A stretch of 64,000 nt of DNA from a virus. Location of the stretch: positions 27,269 through 91,268 of IMG/VR virus record IMGVR_UViG_3300037230_000036. One strand, written 5' to 3'. Made by a program: the position numbers and the translations under genes. Below the pieces are notes generated by a model that worked only from the letters and a program-made list of their open reading frames with translations, searched no databases and was not told where the DNA came from. Below are positions 38,934 through 47,411 of the stretch, one piece after another; position 1 is the stretch's first letter; every line of letters begins with the position of its first letter.

Positions 38934-39264
38934 TGCACACAAACCTCGATCTAACGACATCGGGCACCACGCTGTACTGGGCGCTCACCGTTGGCCGGTC
39001 CACGTCGTTGTCGCCGATCAGAACGGCAACCCGCTGCTGCCGACGAATGTGACCTGGGCGCTGGACTCCGCGCTTACCGGCGTCGTGATGTCCGCCGACC
39101 CGACCGGGTTCTTCTTCTCGTGTCCCGCGGCGACGCCCGCCGAGGCCGGGAATGCCACGGCCACCTATACCGGTCCCGGCGCTGCGGGTGGTTCGGTGTC
39201 CGGTGCGCTGTCGGTTGCCGTCACGATCGAAGCCGTCACGGGGCTCACATTCCTGCAGCAGTAG
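38934..39264 (+). pseudogene. Frameshifted Ig-like (Big-type) domain protein
   Basis: ATG 38934 opens MHTNLDLTTSGTTLYWAL, a typical start of small phage Ig-like proteins, but its frame stops near 39051. The homologous continuation, WPVHVVVADQNGNPLLPTNV and then VTWALDSALTG to FLQQ, lies in the next frame (+1) and overlaps it upstream of any start codon. A one-base change around 38960-38990 would explain this; a sequencing error or programmed shift is also possible. GTG 39049 could start a short 71-residue product. Confidence 0.55.
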
Positions 39265-39290
39265 CTCCCGCGCTGCCGCTGTGGCTGAGG

Positions 39291-39316
39291 CGCCGCTTTC
39301 GGGCGGCGTTTCTCGT
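39291..39316 (+). terminator. Terminator hairpin
   Basis: CGCCGC, loop TTTCGG, GCGGCG, then TTTCTCGTT. It ends the unit that contains terL. Confidence 0.55.
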
Positions 39317-39552
39317 TGGGGGAGATGCTGCGGGCCGGTCGCTTATCTCCGGCTCCCCACCTCGGGCTTTGCGCGTTCCCGCGCTTCAGGCTTTCGCCGA
39401 TCGTTATCAGAGACCGTTCTGGTCTGGGACTAACCCTGGGCCTTCGCAGGCGCGTAGCTTCCGCGCTCCCGCAGCGGTCCCGATATACCACAGCGCTCCG
39501 CCTATGTAACCCACTGTTGCCCCGAGCAGCCGGATTGTGATACACGGGCGGC
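39317..39552. other. Intergenic region
   Basis: 236 bases without a supported gene. There is a GGAGAT/ATCTCC pairing near 39320-39350 and a TGTGATACA box at 39536 just before the next start. On the minus strand a frame reads TIRLLGATVGYIGGALWYIG, hydrophobic but lacking a good start; not annotated. Confidence 0.4.
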
Positions 39553-39738
39553 ATGGACGGATGGATTTCCCTGACCCAGCGCAACGGCAGAGTGCCGCTG
39601 CATCTCCCGATCGAGTTGCTCGTGTTCTCGCCGATCGCGCGACACCAGGAACAGGGCTGCTTCGTTTATCTCGGCGGCGTGAAGATCGAGGTCTGCGAGA
39701 CCGAGGCCGAGATCAAGCGGCTCGTGGGGATCAAGTGA
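39553..39738 (+). CDS. Hypothetical small beta protein
   Basis: 61 residues, mostly beta-like (WISLTQRNGRVPLHLPIELL, then GGVKIEVCET). Slightly reminiscent of FlbD-like proteins in pattern. Begins 9 bases after a TGTGATACA box. Stop overlaps next GTG. Confidence 0.55.
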   Translation: MDGWISLTQRNGRVPLHLPIELLVFSPIARHQEQGCFVYLGGVKIEVCETEAEIKRLVGIK

Positions 39739-39977
39739 GCGACCGCTTCACGATCCCAGAGTTGCCGGCGATGGAGGCCGCTCGTAACCAAGCGCGCATC
39801 GAGGTCCGCGAGAAGATCGCAGCGATGATGCTGCGCTGTAGCCTCTCGACCGGGCATGGCGATACCGTCGACGAGCTTCTCGCCGAGTTGGAGCCGCAGA
39901 TCATGGCGATTCAGCGCAAGGCGCTAGAGCAAACTATCGCCACTCTGGGGATGCCATGCCGCACCTCTGCGCGCTGA
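39735..39977 (+). CDS. Hypothetical helical protein
   Basis: 80 residues from GTG 39735 in GTGA overlap. Two long helices with Met/Arg (ARIEVREKIAAMMLRCSL). Unknown. Confidence 0.5.
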   Translation: MSDRFTIPELPAMEAARNQARIEVREKIAAMMLRCSLSTGHGDTVDELLAELEPQIMAIQRKALEQTIATLGMPCRTSAR

Positions 39978-39999
39978 TCCCGAAGGAGGCCGCTGCCTC

Positions 40000-40212
40000 G
40001 TGACCGACATCTCCGACCACGACGTCGACAAACTGCGCCCCAACGGCTTCGCGCGGCAGCTCAGGGTACGAGCGACGCCGGAGGAGCACGACACCTTTAC
40101 GCGGGCCGCGAAACTGTCCGGGGTAAAGATAAGCTCGTGGGTGCGGATGGCGCTGCGGGCCGAGGCGTCGCGGCAACTGATGAACGTCGGGGAGAAGGCG
40201 CCGTGGGTGTGA
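40000..40212 (+). CDS. Ribbon-helix-helix-like protein
   Basis: 70 residues from GTG 40000 (AAGGAGG upstream). FARQLRVRATPEEHDTFTRA, then KISSWVRMALRAEA fits a short strand plus two helices as in Arc/MetJ or DUF1778 antitoxin-type DNA binders. Possible late regulator. Confidence 0.5.
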   Translation: MTDISDHDVDKLRPNGFARQLRVRATPEEHDTFTRAAKLSGVKISSWVRMALRAEASRQLMNVGEKAPWV

Positions 40213-40448
40213 GCGAGGTCGCATTACCGAAGAATGGCGATATCTGGCGCGAAGTCGATCCGCGCTTCGAGCGATTCGTCAGGATCGAGGCGATCTACAG
40301 TGGCCGGCGCGGCTACCAAATCCGTACCGTGACCCAGACCGAAGGGAAATGGTCTCCGGCGCCGCGGAGCCGCCTTTCCTACGCTGATGCCGAGCGCTTC
40401 AATGGCAAGCGTAGCGGGTACGAGTTCCACGAGTCTGCGCGACCCTGA
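40209..40448 (+). CDS. Hypothetical phage protein
   Basis: 79 residues from GTG 40209, overlapping the upstream stop. IWREVDPRFERFVRI and the following beta segments are a recurring type in phage genomes. Unknown. Confidence 0.55.
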   Translation: MSEVALPKNGDIWREVDPRFERFVRIEAIYSGRRGYQIRTVTQTEGKWSPAPRSRLSYADAERFNGKRSGYEFHESARP

Positions 40449-40984
40449 TGCAGACCGACCGGGACCTCGCCACGATCCTTGCCAAGGCGCGGACGCCCGC
40501 CGGGTTCTCCTGGGGTCCGCTCGCGTTTGAGATCGAGGCGGCGCTGTCCCGGTACGCGCACCTGCCGCGGACGAACCCGGCAACGCTGGGAACCTGGGAG
40601 GAGGGTCGCGCCGCTGGACCGCTTCGGTTCGATGGGACGATGAGCGGTGACCCTGTCGCGCCGTTTCGGATTGGCGATGGGCCCGGCGGTCTTGTGGCGG
40701 AGTGGGTAGGCGGCGAACTCGTGGTCCACGGTGCTGGCCGATCCATCCTCGCCCTGAAGCCGACCCAGACGGAGCGGCTGATGCGCTGGCTGCGGCCGAC
40801 GATCACTGCGGGGGCCGGCAACGGAACCGGCGGTCCGCTCGTTGCCCCGCCTGGCGACTGCGACTTCTGCGACCGGCGACGGCACTACAACTCGGCGGCG
40901 ATGCGGCAGAAGCGCGGGAAGACGAAGACCGGGCGGAAGCGTCGCGCGATCGCTCCAAAGGAGACCGACGATGCCGTCCGCTGA
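40448..40984 (+). CDS. Hypothetical protein with basic Cys tail
   Basis: 178 residues. Beta-rich middle (PFRIGDGPGGLVAEWVGGEL), CDFCDRRRHY near 138-147 and a Lys/Arg-rich tail (KRGKTKTGRKRRAI). Possibly nucleic-acid-binding. Confidence 0.55.
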   Translation: MQTDRDLATILAKARTPAGFSWGPLAFEIEAALSRYAHLPRTNPATLGTWEEGRAAGPLRFDGTMSGDPVAPFRIGDGPGGLVAEWVGGELVVHGAGRSILALKPTQTERLMRWLRPTITAGAGNGTGGPLVAPPGDCDFCDRRRHYNSAAMRQKRGKTKTGRKRRAIAPKETDDAVR

Positions 40985-41315
40985 GATGCTGGAAGCTCCG
41001 CCAGCCGAAGCCCCCCTCGGCCCGACGTTCCAGGAGCGCGTCGACACCCTGGAAGCGGAGCGCGCCGGGCTCGCGCACGCCCTGTCGCAGCACGCGGCGG
41101 CGATCGACCAGACCAGCGGGATCGTCAACGAGATGCAGAAGGCGCTTCAGCGTCTCCTCCAGCAGCGTGCGGTCGCCGAGCAGCAGATGGAGCGGCAGAG
41201 CCGGTATTCCGCGCTCGACCTCGCGATCAAGGCGGCGGGCGAGCGGCCGGAGATCGATGCGATCACGGCGTTTGCTGGGGCATTTCTCGACTGGATGAAG
41301 GCGGGGACGCAATGA
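40971..41315 (+). CDS. Coiled-coil protein
   Basis: 114 residues from ATG 40971 (AAAGGAGA). A long coiled coil (~20-75, heptads in ERVDTLEAERAGLAHAL) then an Ala-rich helix. Located just upstream of the portal; unknown function. Confidence 0.6.
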   Translation: MPSAEMLEAPPAEAPLGPTFQERVDTLEAERAGLAHALSQHAAAIDQTSGIVNEMQKALQRLLQQRAVAEQQMERQSRYSALDLAIKAAGERPEIDAITAFAGAFLDWMKAGTQ

Positions 41316-41680
41316 TGGACGCGCTAGTCCGGCGCTGGTGCGAGCAGAATGAGCATGCGCCGGCCCCATGCGGTGGCTGCGGTTGCCGCGAGTGCTTCCG
41401 GGAGCGTCAGGAGCGGTTGCCGGACGCGCTGAAGGAGATGGTGCAGATACGTCCCGGCGGGGTCGTGTCGACCGGTCCCTCGACCGCGCTCGTTAACCGT
41501 TTCATCGACATCTACTGCGGCGGTCATGCGACCTACGAGGACGCTATGATCGCGCTCGTCAAGGGACTCGCCGCGATGGCGGACGCCGCGGTTCAGGCGC
41601 AGATCGAATGGGCCTGGCAGCAGCTGGCTCTCGGAGAACCGCGAGTTCGCCGTCGAGGCGAGCGAACTGGACCAGGCTGA
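41312..41680 (+). CDS. Hypothetical protein with Cys cluster
   Basis: 122 residues. CGGCGCRECFRER near 20-32 looks like a compact metal site; helical C-terminal half. ATGATG start overlaps the upstream stop. Confidence 0.55.
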   Translation: MMDALVRRWCEQNEHAPAPCGGCGCRECFRERQERLPDALKEMVQIRPGGVVSTGPSTALVNRFIDIYCGGHATYEDAMIALVKGLAAMADAAVQAQIEWAWQQLALGEPRVRRRGERTGPG

Positions 41681-41725
41681 GGCGCAGACGGCGTAACCCG
41701 CCGCTGTAGCGCAGTCCTGCTTTCC

Positions 41726-41749
41726 TTCGACAAAAACGTCCTGTAGTTT
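41726..41749 (+). promoter_or_regulatory. Promoter-like box, class A copy 2
   Basis: TTCGAC, 10 bases, TGTAGTTT, 11 bases before the portal start. Best placed to drive the morphogenesis operon. Confidence 0.55.
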
Positions 41750-41760
41750 CCTCGGCCAGC

Positions 41761-44013
41761 ATGGCCGACGGCGACCACACAGTCATTCTCCCGGGGCAGC
41801 GCCCCCCGACGATCGCCCGCAACGAAGGCGGGATGGCGGAACGATTGGGCGCGCCGCTCCGGCAGCGATTGCCGAATATCCCGATCCTCAGCGGCGACGG
41901 AACCGGTCCGGATGTCATCGTTGACGTCCGGGGCGAGGACGGCTCCGGGGTCGTGGTTGGCGATGACGGCACCGTCCAGGCAGAACTGCCACACGTTTTC
42001 GTCCGCGGCACCGGCACCCAGAACGACAATCCGGCCGACTTCGGCGAGAACCTGGCGCAGACGCTCGACGAGGGCGTCCTTTCGAACATCGCCGCGGAGG
42101 TGATCGAGGGCGTCGAGGCGGACCAGCAGTCCCGCACCGCCTGGGTCGAGCAGTATACGAAGGGCATCGACCTCCTCGCCCTCAAGATCGAGGATCCCGG
42201 TCAGCAGGGCGGCGGCTCCCGTGGGGTGTCCCGCGCCGGGCATACGCTCCTCATCGAGGCCATGGTGAAACAACAAGCTGCTGCTGGGGCCGAAATGCTG
42301 CCGGCGATGGGTCCCGTCAAGGTGCCGACGATCGGCGACTCCTCGGAGGACGAGGAGCAACGCGCCGCCGACCTCGCTGCCGACATGAACTATTACCTGA
42401 CCGATGTCGCGACCGAGTATTACCCCGACACCGAGTCGATGCTGATGCATCAGGCCTATTGCGGCATCGGCTACAAGAAGATCTACCGTGACCCGATCCG
42501 GCGGCGCCCGGTCAGCGAATCCGTGCTGGCCCCAGACATGATCGTGTCGGAGGAGGCCACCGATCTCGACTCCGCGCTCCGGGTCACGCATTCGATCCAG
42601 ATGCTGAAGGGGCAACTCCGCCGGATGCAGCTGGTCGGCCACTACCGCGAGATCGACCTCGGAATGCCGATGGGCGGGTTCGGGCTCGGCCGGCAGGCGC
42701 AGCAGGCCATCAACCGGAGCCAGGGCATCTCGAACACGGCGCAGCGGCCGCAGGATCAGCCCTACGAAATCTGGGAGACCGACACCGAACTCGACGTCGA
42801 CTACCTCGGGATCGATGGCCGCTTCGAACGGCAGACACCATGGGGGTTACCGCTTCCCTACAAGATCACGCTGGATCACCAATCCCGGCAGGTGCTCGGC
42901 GTCTGGCGAAACTGGCGCCCCGAGGACGCCCTCTATCAGCGTCGGAATATGTTCGTGAAGTTCGGGATGGTGCCCGGACTCGGCTTCCACTCCTGGGGCT
43001 TCCTGCAACTCCTCGGCAACCAGACCCGGACCCTGCGCGCAATCCTGCGGCTGATGATCGATTCCGGGATGTTCTCGAACTTTCCCGGCGGGGTGAAATT
43101 CAAGAACGCGAGGACCGCCACCAACGAGATCGCGCCGCGGCCCGGCGAGTTCGTCGACATCGACGCCGTCATGGGGCCAAACGCTGACATCTCGAAGCTC
43201 TGGATGCCGCTGCCGTACAAGACGCTGGACCCCGTCTTCGTGCAGTTGGCGGAGCAGATCAAGAACGATGCCAAGAGCCTCGGCGCCACGGTCGATCTCG
43301 AGGTCGGCGAGGGTCGCACCAACATGCCGGTCGGCACCGTGCTCGCGATGATCGAGCAGCAGGTGCAGGTCATGGCGGCGGTCCTGAAGCGGAACCACCG
43401 CGCGCAGAAGCAGGAACTCCACAAGCTCCGCGAGCTCTTCGCCGAGAACCCGAGCGACCTCTCGACGATGTGCCGGGGTCGTCCGCAGGCGTCGAACGGC
43501 GAACCCCGGATGTGGCAACTCGCCGAGGAGTTCATGGACCTCGATTTGTCGCCGGCCTCGGACCCCAACGTGCCGTCGCGGGTGCATCAGATCATGGCCG
43601 CCAACATCGCGCTCCTCATCGGACAGCAGGCCGGCCCGCTGGTCGACATGACCGAGATTCTCAAAGACGCCTTCCGTGCGATCGGCCGCGACCCCGCCCG
43701 GTACGTCGTGCAGCCGGCACAGGGGGCTCCGGCGCCGCCGCCACCACCGCCGGATCCCAAGATCGTGGCCGCAACCATCACTGCGCAGCAGAAGCAGCAG
43801 CAGGAGATCATGGAGACCCAGGCGCAGCAGCAAAAACTAGAGGTCGACCGCGAGAAGATGGCGGCGCAGGCCAGCGAGGCCGCTGCGGGGAACGAGACCG
43901 CGCTCGAAATCGCCCGGACAAAGGCTGCTGCCGACACCGCGCAGCCCTATCACGAAGCAGCTGCCGCACCGCAGCCGGCCAACAATCCGTTGGGATCCCT
44001 GGGAGAGCTTTGA
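41761..44013 (+). CDS. Portal protein
   Basis: 750 residues. It forms the ring through which DNA enters and leaves the shell. The ~95-residue Gly/Asp-rich start is followed by the stem and wing region (YYPDTESMLMHQAYCGIGY; KIYRDPI; YEIWETDTELDVDYLGIDG), the crown-like helical part with GMVPGLGFHSWGFLQLLGNQ, and a long C-terminal Gln/Glu coiled coil (~680-740). Size and order fit the large portals of podoviruses. No clear ribosome site is present near the ATG. Identification is from family pattern and position after terL. Confidence 0.8.
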   Translation: MADGDHTVILPGQRPPTIARNEGGMAERLGAPLRQRLPNIPILSGDGTGPDVIVDVRGEDGSGVVVGDDGTVQAELPHVFVRGTGTQNDNPADFGENLAQTLDEGVLSNIAAEVIEGVEADQQSRTAWVEQYTKGIDLLALKIEDPGQQGGGSRGVSRAGHTLLIEAMVKQQAAAGAEMLPAMGPVKVPTIGDSSEDEEQRAADLAADMNYYLTDVATEYYPDTESMLMHQAYCGIGYKKIYRDPIRRRPVSESVLAPDMIVSEEATDLDSALRVTHSIQMLKGQLRRMQLVGHYREIDLGMPMGGFGLGRQAQQAINRSQGISNTAQRPQDQPYEIWETDTELDVDYLGIDGRFERQTPWGLPLPYKITLDHQSRQVLGVWRNWRPEDALYQRRNMFVKFGMVPGLGFHSWGFLQLLGNQTRTLRAILRLMIDSGMFSNFPGGVKFKNARTATNEIAPRPGEFVDIDAVMGPNADISKLWMPLPYKTLDPVFVQLAEQIKNDAKSLGATVDLEVGEGRTNMPVGTVLAMIEQQVQVMAAVLKRNHRAQKQELHKLRELFAENPSDLSTMCRGRPQASNGEPRMWQLAEEFMDLDLSPASDPNVPSRVHQIMAANIALLIGQQAGPLVDMTEILKDAFRAIGRDPARYVVQPAQGAPAPPPPPPDPKIVAATITAQQKQQQEIMETQAQQQKLEVDREKMAAQASEAAAGNETALEIARTKAAADTAQPYHEAAAAPQPANNPLGSLGEL

Positions 44014-44014
44014 T

Positions 44015-44482
44015 ATGCAGGAAGCCGCCGTCATCGAGAGGACATCCCCGCAACCGCTGCGACCCGCCGTGAGTGCGTGGCGGCTCCGCATCCGTGACCT
44101 CAGCCGCCAGATCGTCGAGACGATCCAGGCGGAAGCCGAGCCGGAGGCCGCCTATGCTGCGGCCCGCGAGGCTGCGGAGGATGTCACCCATGCGACGAAG
44201 GGATGGCTGCGCGCCGATTACGGCTGCACCTTCGACCGGCTCCTCGACGGCACCGCGGTGCCCCACATGAACACCCACGACGCCGCCGGGGTGCTGAAGC
44301 TGCTCGCCGCGCATCCGGGGGCGACGCTTGCCGAGTTGTCGATGGCTTTCGCCGACCGGCATGACGCCGCGACGATGATCGGCATCCGCAATGCCCTGAC
44401 GGCGCTCGTGCTGAGCGGGAAGGTCCGCTGTGATCGCCACACCTTCGCCAACCGGAACAAATACTTCGTTGCCCACTCCTGA
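44015..44482 (+). CDS. Hypothetical winged-helix-like protein
   Basis: 155 residues one base after the portal stop. The C-terminal ~65 residues (GATLAELSMAFADRHDAATM, then ALTALVLSGKVRCDRHTFAN) look like a winged helix. Unknown. Confidence 0.55.
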   Translation: MQEAAVIERTSPQPLRPAVSAWRLRIRDLSRQIVETIQAEAEPEAAYAAAREAAEDVTHATKGWLRADYGCTFDRLLDGTAVPHMNTHDAAGVLKLLAAHPGATLAELSMAFADRHDAATMIGIRNALTALVLSGKVRCDRHTFANRNKYFVAHS

Positions 44483-44876
44483 GATCGCCCAGCTGCGCCG
44501 CGAGGAGGATTTCAAAGACCTCGCGAACAGCATCGCCGATGCCGCGATCTATGTGTTCCTGTCGGAACCCCGGATCACCGGGCCGATCAAGGCCGAGGCT
44601 GTCCGCGTCGCCGCCGAGCGCTTCGGGCATCGGTTGCCACGGGGAATGATCGAGCAGATCGTTCAGGCGACGATTTCGGCCGAGCTGCTGCACCGGCGCG
44701 AGCAGGCAGCGGCCCGCGACGCGGAGATGAAAAGGCGGGCTGACGGCTCCGGTTCTTCCGTGTTACGTTCGCGGCGCATTCGAGGAGGTCGACGATGGCG
44801 TTCCAGCGCGAAAGTGAATCTCGCAAGCGGGCGCGGCGTGTTGTGGCTGCTACCGGACATCACCTCGGCAAGCTAG
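44468..44876 (+). CDS. Hypothetical helical protein
   Basis: 135 residues if TTG 44468 starts it; GTG 44430 is an alternative. Similar in feel to the preceding gene: EDFKDLANSIADAAIYVFL, then HRLPRGMIEQIVQATISAEL. The last ~40 residues overlap the next gene and look like read-on, so the protein may be recently extended. Confidence 0.45.
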
Positions 44877-45700
44877 GCGGCCACATGCGCAGCCACCCGG
44901 ACGCTGCCGAAGACAAGGAACTCATCGATCACGAGCTGCGCGAAGCTTTCAAAGAACATGACGATCAGTTGCATTCCGGGAAAAAGACCAGACTCCGCCT
45001 CGCTGCGGGCGGTTCCGCAGAAGGGGACCCATCGAAACGCCGAGGGGACCGTAGTGCGCGTGGCAAGGAGCACGGCAGAACCAATGTGAATGTCATCGTT
45101 GCCCCGCGACCCGAAGGTGGTGGCGGGATGCCGATGCCGATGGGAGGCGGTGCGCCGCCCCCGATGCCGCCGCATCCGATGCCGGCCGGGCCTCCGCCGA
45201 TGCCGCCGGGTGGTGGCGGGATGCCGCCGGGGATGCCGGTTGGCGCCGGCCCGATGCCGCCGCGACCGCCGATGGGGATGCCGCCTGGAGCGCCTCCGGG
45301 CGGGATGCCGATGCGAAAAGCCGGTGGCCGCACCAGCCACAAGCACAAGGACATCGGGGGGCCGACAACGGGGCAACCGATGACGCCGCCGCAAGGGGGC
45401 CAGCAGCTGACTCCGCAGCAGATTCAGCAGATGCAGGCGCGCCGCGCGCAGATGCAGGGTGCCGGCGGCGGCGGAATGCAGCCCGGCATGGGGATGCCAG
45501 GAGGCGGGATGCCCGGCGGAAATCCGCCGACCGGGGGAACCGCTGGACCGATGGCGAAGAAAGGTGGCCGCGCCCGTCATGCGGAGGGCGGTCGCGCCGG
45601 TCGCCCGCACATGGAAGCGGGGGAAGGTTCCGGGGAAGGCCGCGCCGAGCAGTCGCGGCAGGTCCACTACGGTGAACGCGGCGGCCGCGGGAGGGCATGA
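44795..45700 (+). CDS. Low-complexity Pro/Gly/Met-rich virion-region protein
   Basis: 301 residues; GAGGAGG precedes the ATG. A basic His-rich N-terminus (~1-100, with KRRGDRSARG) leads to Pro/Met/Gly repeats (~110-170, MPPGGGGMPPGMPVG), Gln-rich helix (QQLTPQQIQQMQARRAQMQG), and basic Gly-rich tails (KKGGRARHAEGGRAGRPH). Modules KRRGDR-ARG and RKAGGR-H recur in the protein at 57643. Probably unstructured and DNA- or RNA-binding; role unknown. Confidence 0.6.
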   Translation: MAFQRESESRKRARRVVAATGHHLGKLGGHMRSHPDAAEDKELIDHELREAFKEHDDQLHSGKKTRLRLAAGGSAEGDPSKRRGDRSARGKEHGRTNVNVIVAPRPEGGGGMPMPMGGGAPPPMPPHPMPAGPPPMPPGGGGMPPGMPVGAGPMPPRPPMGMPPGAPPGGMPMRKAGGRTSHKHKDIGGPTTGQPMTPPQGGQQLTPQQIQQMQARRAQMQGAGGGGMQPGMGMPGGGMPGGNPPTGGTAGPMAKKGGRARHAEGGRAGRPHMEAGEGSGEGRAEQSRQVHYGERGGRGRA

Positions 45701-46068
45701 TGGGAGTCCACACCAATCTCGATCCGATCACCGGGGGATGTCTTGATTGCGGCGCGCGGCGGGAGGAGATCGACGACAACCTGTTTCCGGTCTGCGAGAA
45801 GGTCGTCGGTCCGCATCGGCTCGCCATCATCGCGCTCGGACGGATTTTGCGCGAACGCCAGGGATCGGCGTACCGCATGCGACGGGCCGCAGAAGCGAGT
45901 GAGAACGCGGCAGTCGAATATTCGCGCGCATCGCGCCGGTCTCACGCCGAGGCCGAGGCAATCGCGGCGAGCGCGGCGATGTTGCGCTCACTATCGCCGC
46001 AGCCGGAATCGCCCTCACGGGTAATGCAGCGCGCCGCCGATGCGATCCTCGATCCCCCGCGTTCGTAG
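45697..46068 (+). CDS. Hypothetical protein
   Basis: 123 residues. N-terminal CLDCGARREEIDDN suggests a small metal knuckle, the rest is Ala/Arg/Ser helix (AEASENAAVEYSRASRRS). ATGA overlap upstream. Confidence 0.55.
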   Translation: MMGVHTNLDPITGGCLDCGARREEIDDNLFPVCEKVVGPHRLAIIALGRILRERQGSAYRMRRAAEASENAAVEYSRASRRSHAEAEAIAASAAMLRSLSPQPESPSRVMQRAADAILDPPRS

Positions 46069-46360
46069 CGTCCGCTACAAGGACGGTCGCGCCCCGGTCA
46101 TCGGGGTTATCCGGGCGCCGGACCCCGCCATTGGTCTCGCCCGTGCCCGCGATTTTTTCGAGCAAACCCTGGAAGCGCATGGTGACTGCCGGATCGGCGC
46201 AATGGCGTTGGTGATCTGGGACCACCAGTTCAACGCAACAACGTTTCTTGGCTCCGCCTCGCACTTCCCGGCGGCGCCGGCGATGCTGCCGGACATGGCA
46301 AAGGCGGCCCTCCAGACGCACCGGATCAGATCGTTGGCCCGCGACGTTTTCAATGATTGA
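46040..46360 (+). CDS. Hypothetical protein
   Basis: 106 residues, alpha/beta (GDCRIGAMALVIWDHQFNAT). Overlaps the previous gene by 29 bases. A type seen in phage structural regions; function unknown. Confidence 0.5.
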   Translation: MRSSIPRVRSVRYKDGRAPVIGVIRAPDPAIGLARARDFFEQTLEAHGDCRIGAMALVIWDHQFNATTFLGSASHFPAAPAMLPDMAKAALQTHRIRSLARDVFND

Positions 46361-46374
46361 CGATGGAGATCGAT

Positions 46375-47346
46375 ATGGACGGCGAAAACGAAGGTCAGAC
46401 GAGTTATCAGCAGCCCGCGCCTGAGCTACCGCCGACGGACCTTCGTCCGGTCGACCCTCCGCTACCCGAAGGCACAAATGGTGGCGATCCGGTGTACCAG
46501 CCGCAGAACGCCAGCAACCCGGAGTACGGCTCTCCCCTGCAGCCCGTGGAAGGGGAGACCGAAATGCGGTACACCGGCCTCGCCGAGCTGAAGGCTGAAG
46601 GCGGCGACCGGGCGACCGATCCAGACGCCGATCCGTCCTACGGCCAACCCGCGCCGGACGCCGATCCGCGCGTGGACGCTGCCGCGGCGGATATCTCGAA
46701 GCGCATGACCGTGCTGATCAACAATGCTTCGGCTTTTACGGCTCAAGCCGCTCTGACCCGACCGGCGATCGACAAGGCCGTGACGATCGCGGACGAGGCG
46801 ACTACCGCGGCGGTTTCGGACGTCAGCGCCGCGCAAACTGCGGACACCGCCGCGAAGGCGGCTCACGACGCCGACGCTCACGATGCCGATTCCCTTGCGG
46901 AACTGGCGACGGCGGCCGCGACCAAGGCCAGCGCGATGGGCGAGGCGGCGGCGAAGGCATCGGCTTCCGTTGCGGCGGCCACGGCCTATGACTCAGCGAT
47001 GGCGACCGCGCTTCAGACCGCGATCGACGCCCGCACCACCCAGGCGGACGCTGACGCCGCGCTGGCAGCCAACTCTCCGGACGCCGCCCCCAAGCAGATC
47101 GCCGCCGATGCTGCGGCGGCTTCGGCACTTACCGCCGGGGAGGCTGCGGGCAAGGCCTCTGCCGACGCGAATGCCGCGGCCCAAAGCGCCGCCGAAGCAT
47201 TGGAAGCGGCTCGGGCGCCTGCGCAGTCGGCGCTTGGCAGCGAGTACCGCACCGCCTTTGCTGAACTCAAGGCCTGGACGCGCCGCGAGATCGAGCTGGC
47301 GACCGCCGGCCACTCTCGCGAGACCCGAGAAGTCATCAACAAATAG
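46375..47346 (+). CDS. Ala-rich helical protein containing a capsid-derived segment
   Basis: 323 residues from ATG 46375 (GGAG at 46365-46368); 46363 and TTG 46357 are upstream alternatives. Disordered Pro/Asp-rich N-terminus (~1-110), long Ala-rich helix (~115-300), short basic end. Residues 63-77 (EMRYTGLAELKAEGG) are identical to capsid residues 48-62 and identical in DNA over 48 bases. The segment is foreign to the disordered context. Could be a fibrous or scaffold-like virion protein. Confidence 0.6.
   Translation: MDGENEGQTSYQQPAPELPPTDLRPVDPPLPEGTNGGDPVYQPQNASNPEYGSPLQPVEGETEMRYTGLAELKAEGGDRATDPDADPSYGQPAPDADPRVDAAAADISKRMTVLINNASAFTAQAALTRPAIDKAVTIADEATTAAVSDVSAAQTADTAAKAAHDADAHDADSLAELATAAATKASAMGEAAAKASASVAAATAYDSAMATALQTAIDARTTQADADAALAANSPDAAPKQIAADAAAASALTAGEAAGKASADANAAAQSAAEALEAARAPAQSALGSEYRTAFAELKAWTRREIELATAGHSRETREVINK
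46559..46606 (+). repeat. 48-bp exact direct repeat, copy 1
   Basis: Identical base for base with 52312-52359 and in the same reading frame. Flanks differ immediately on both sides. Confidence 0.95.
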
Positions 47347-47364
47347 CGCCGCCCTACGCCGATT

Positions 47365-47408
47365 TGTGATACAAAGCCCCGGTCTGAACAAACCAGATCG
47401 GGGCTTTT
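47365..47408 (+). terminator. TGTGATACAAA box fused to a terminator hairpin
   Basis: TGTGATACAAA (47365-47375) overlaps the 5' arm AAGCCCCGGTCTG, which pairs (one G-T) with CAGATCGGGGCTT and is followed by TTTTC. A strong intrinsic terminator by form. The next ATG (47412) is only 4 bases beyond and has no ribosome site. Confidence 0.7.
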
Positions 47409-47411
47409 CAC

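Noticed and set aside
39400-39552. Minus-strand membrane peptide
   Set aside because: Hydrophobic stretch but no usable start codon or ribosome site.
42847-43833. 328-codon minus-strand frame
   Set aside because: Shadow of the portal gene; no ribosome site or motif.
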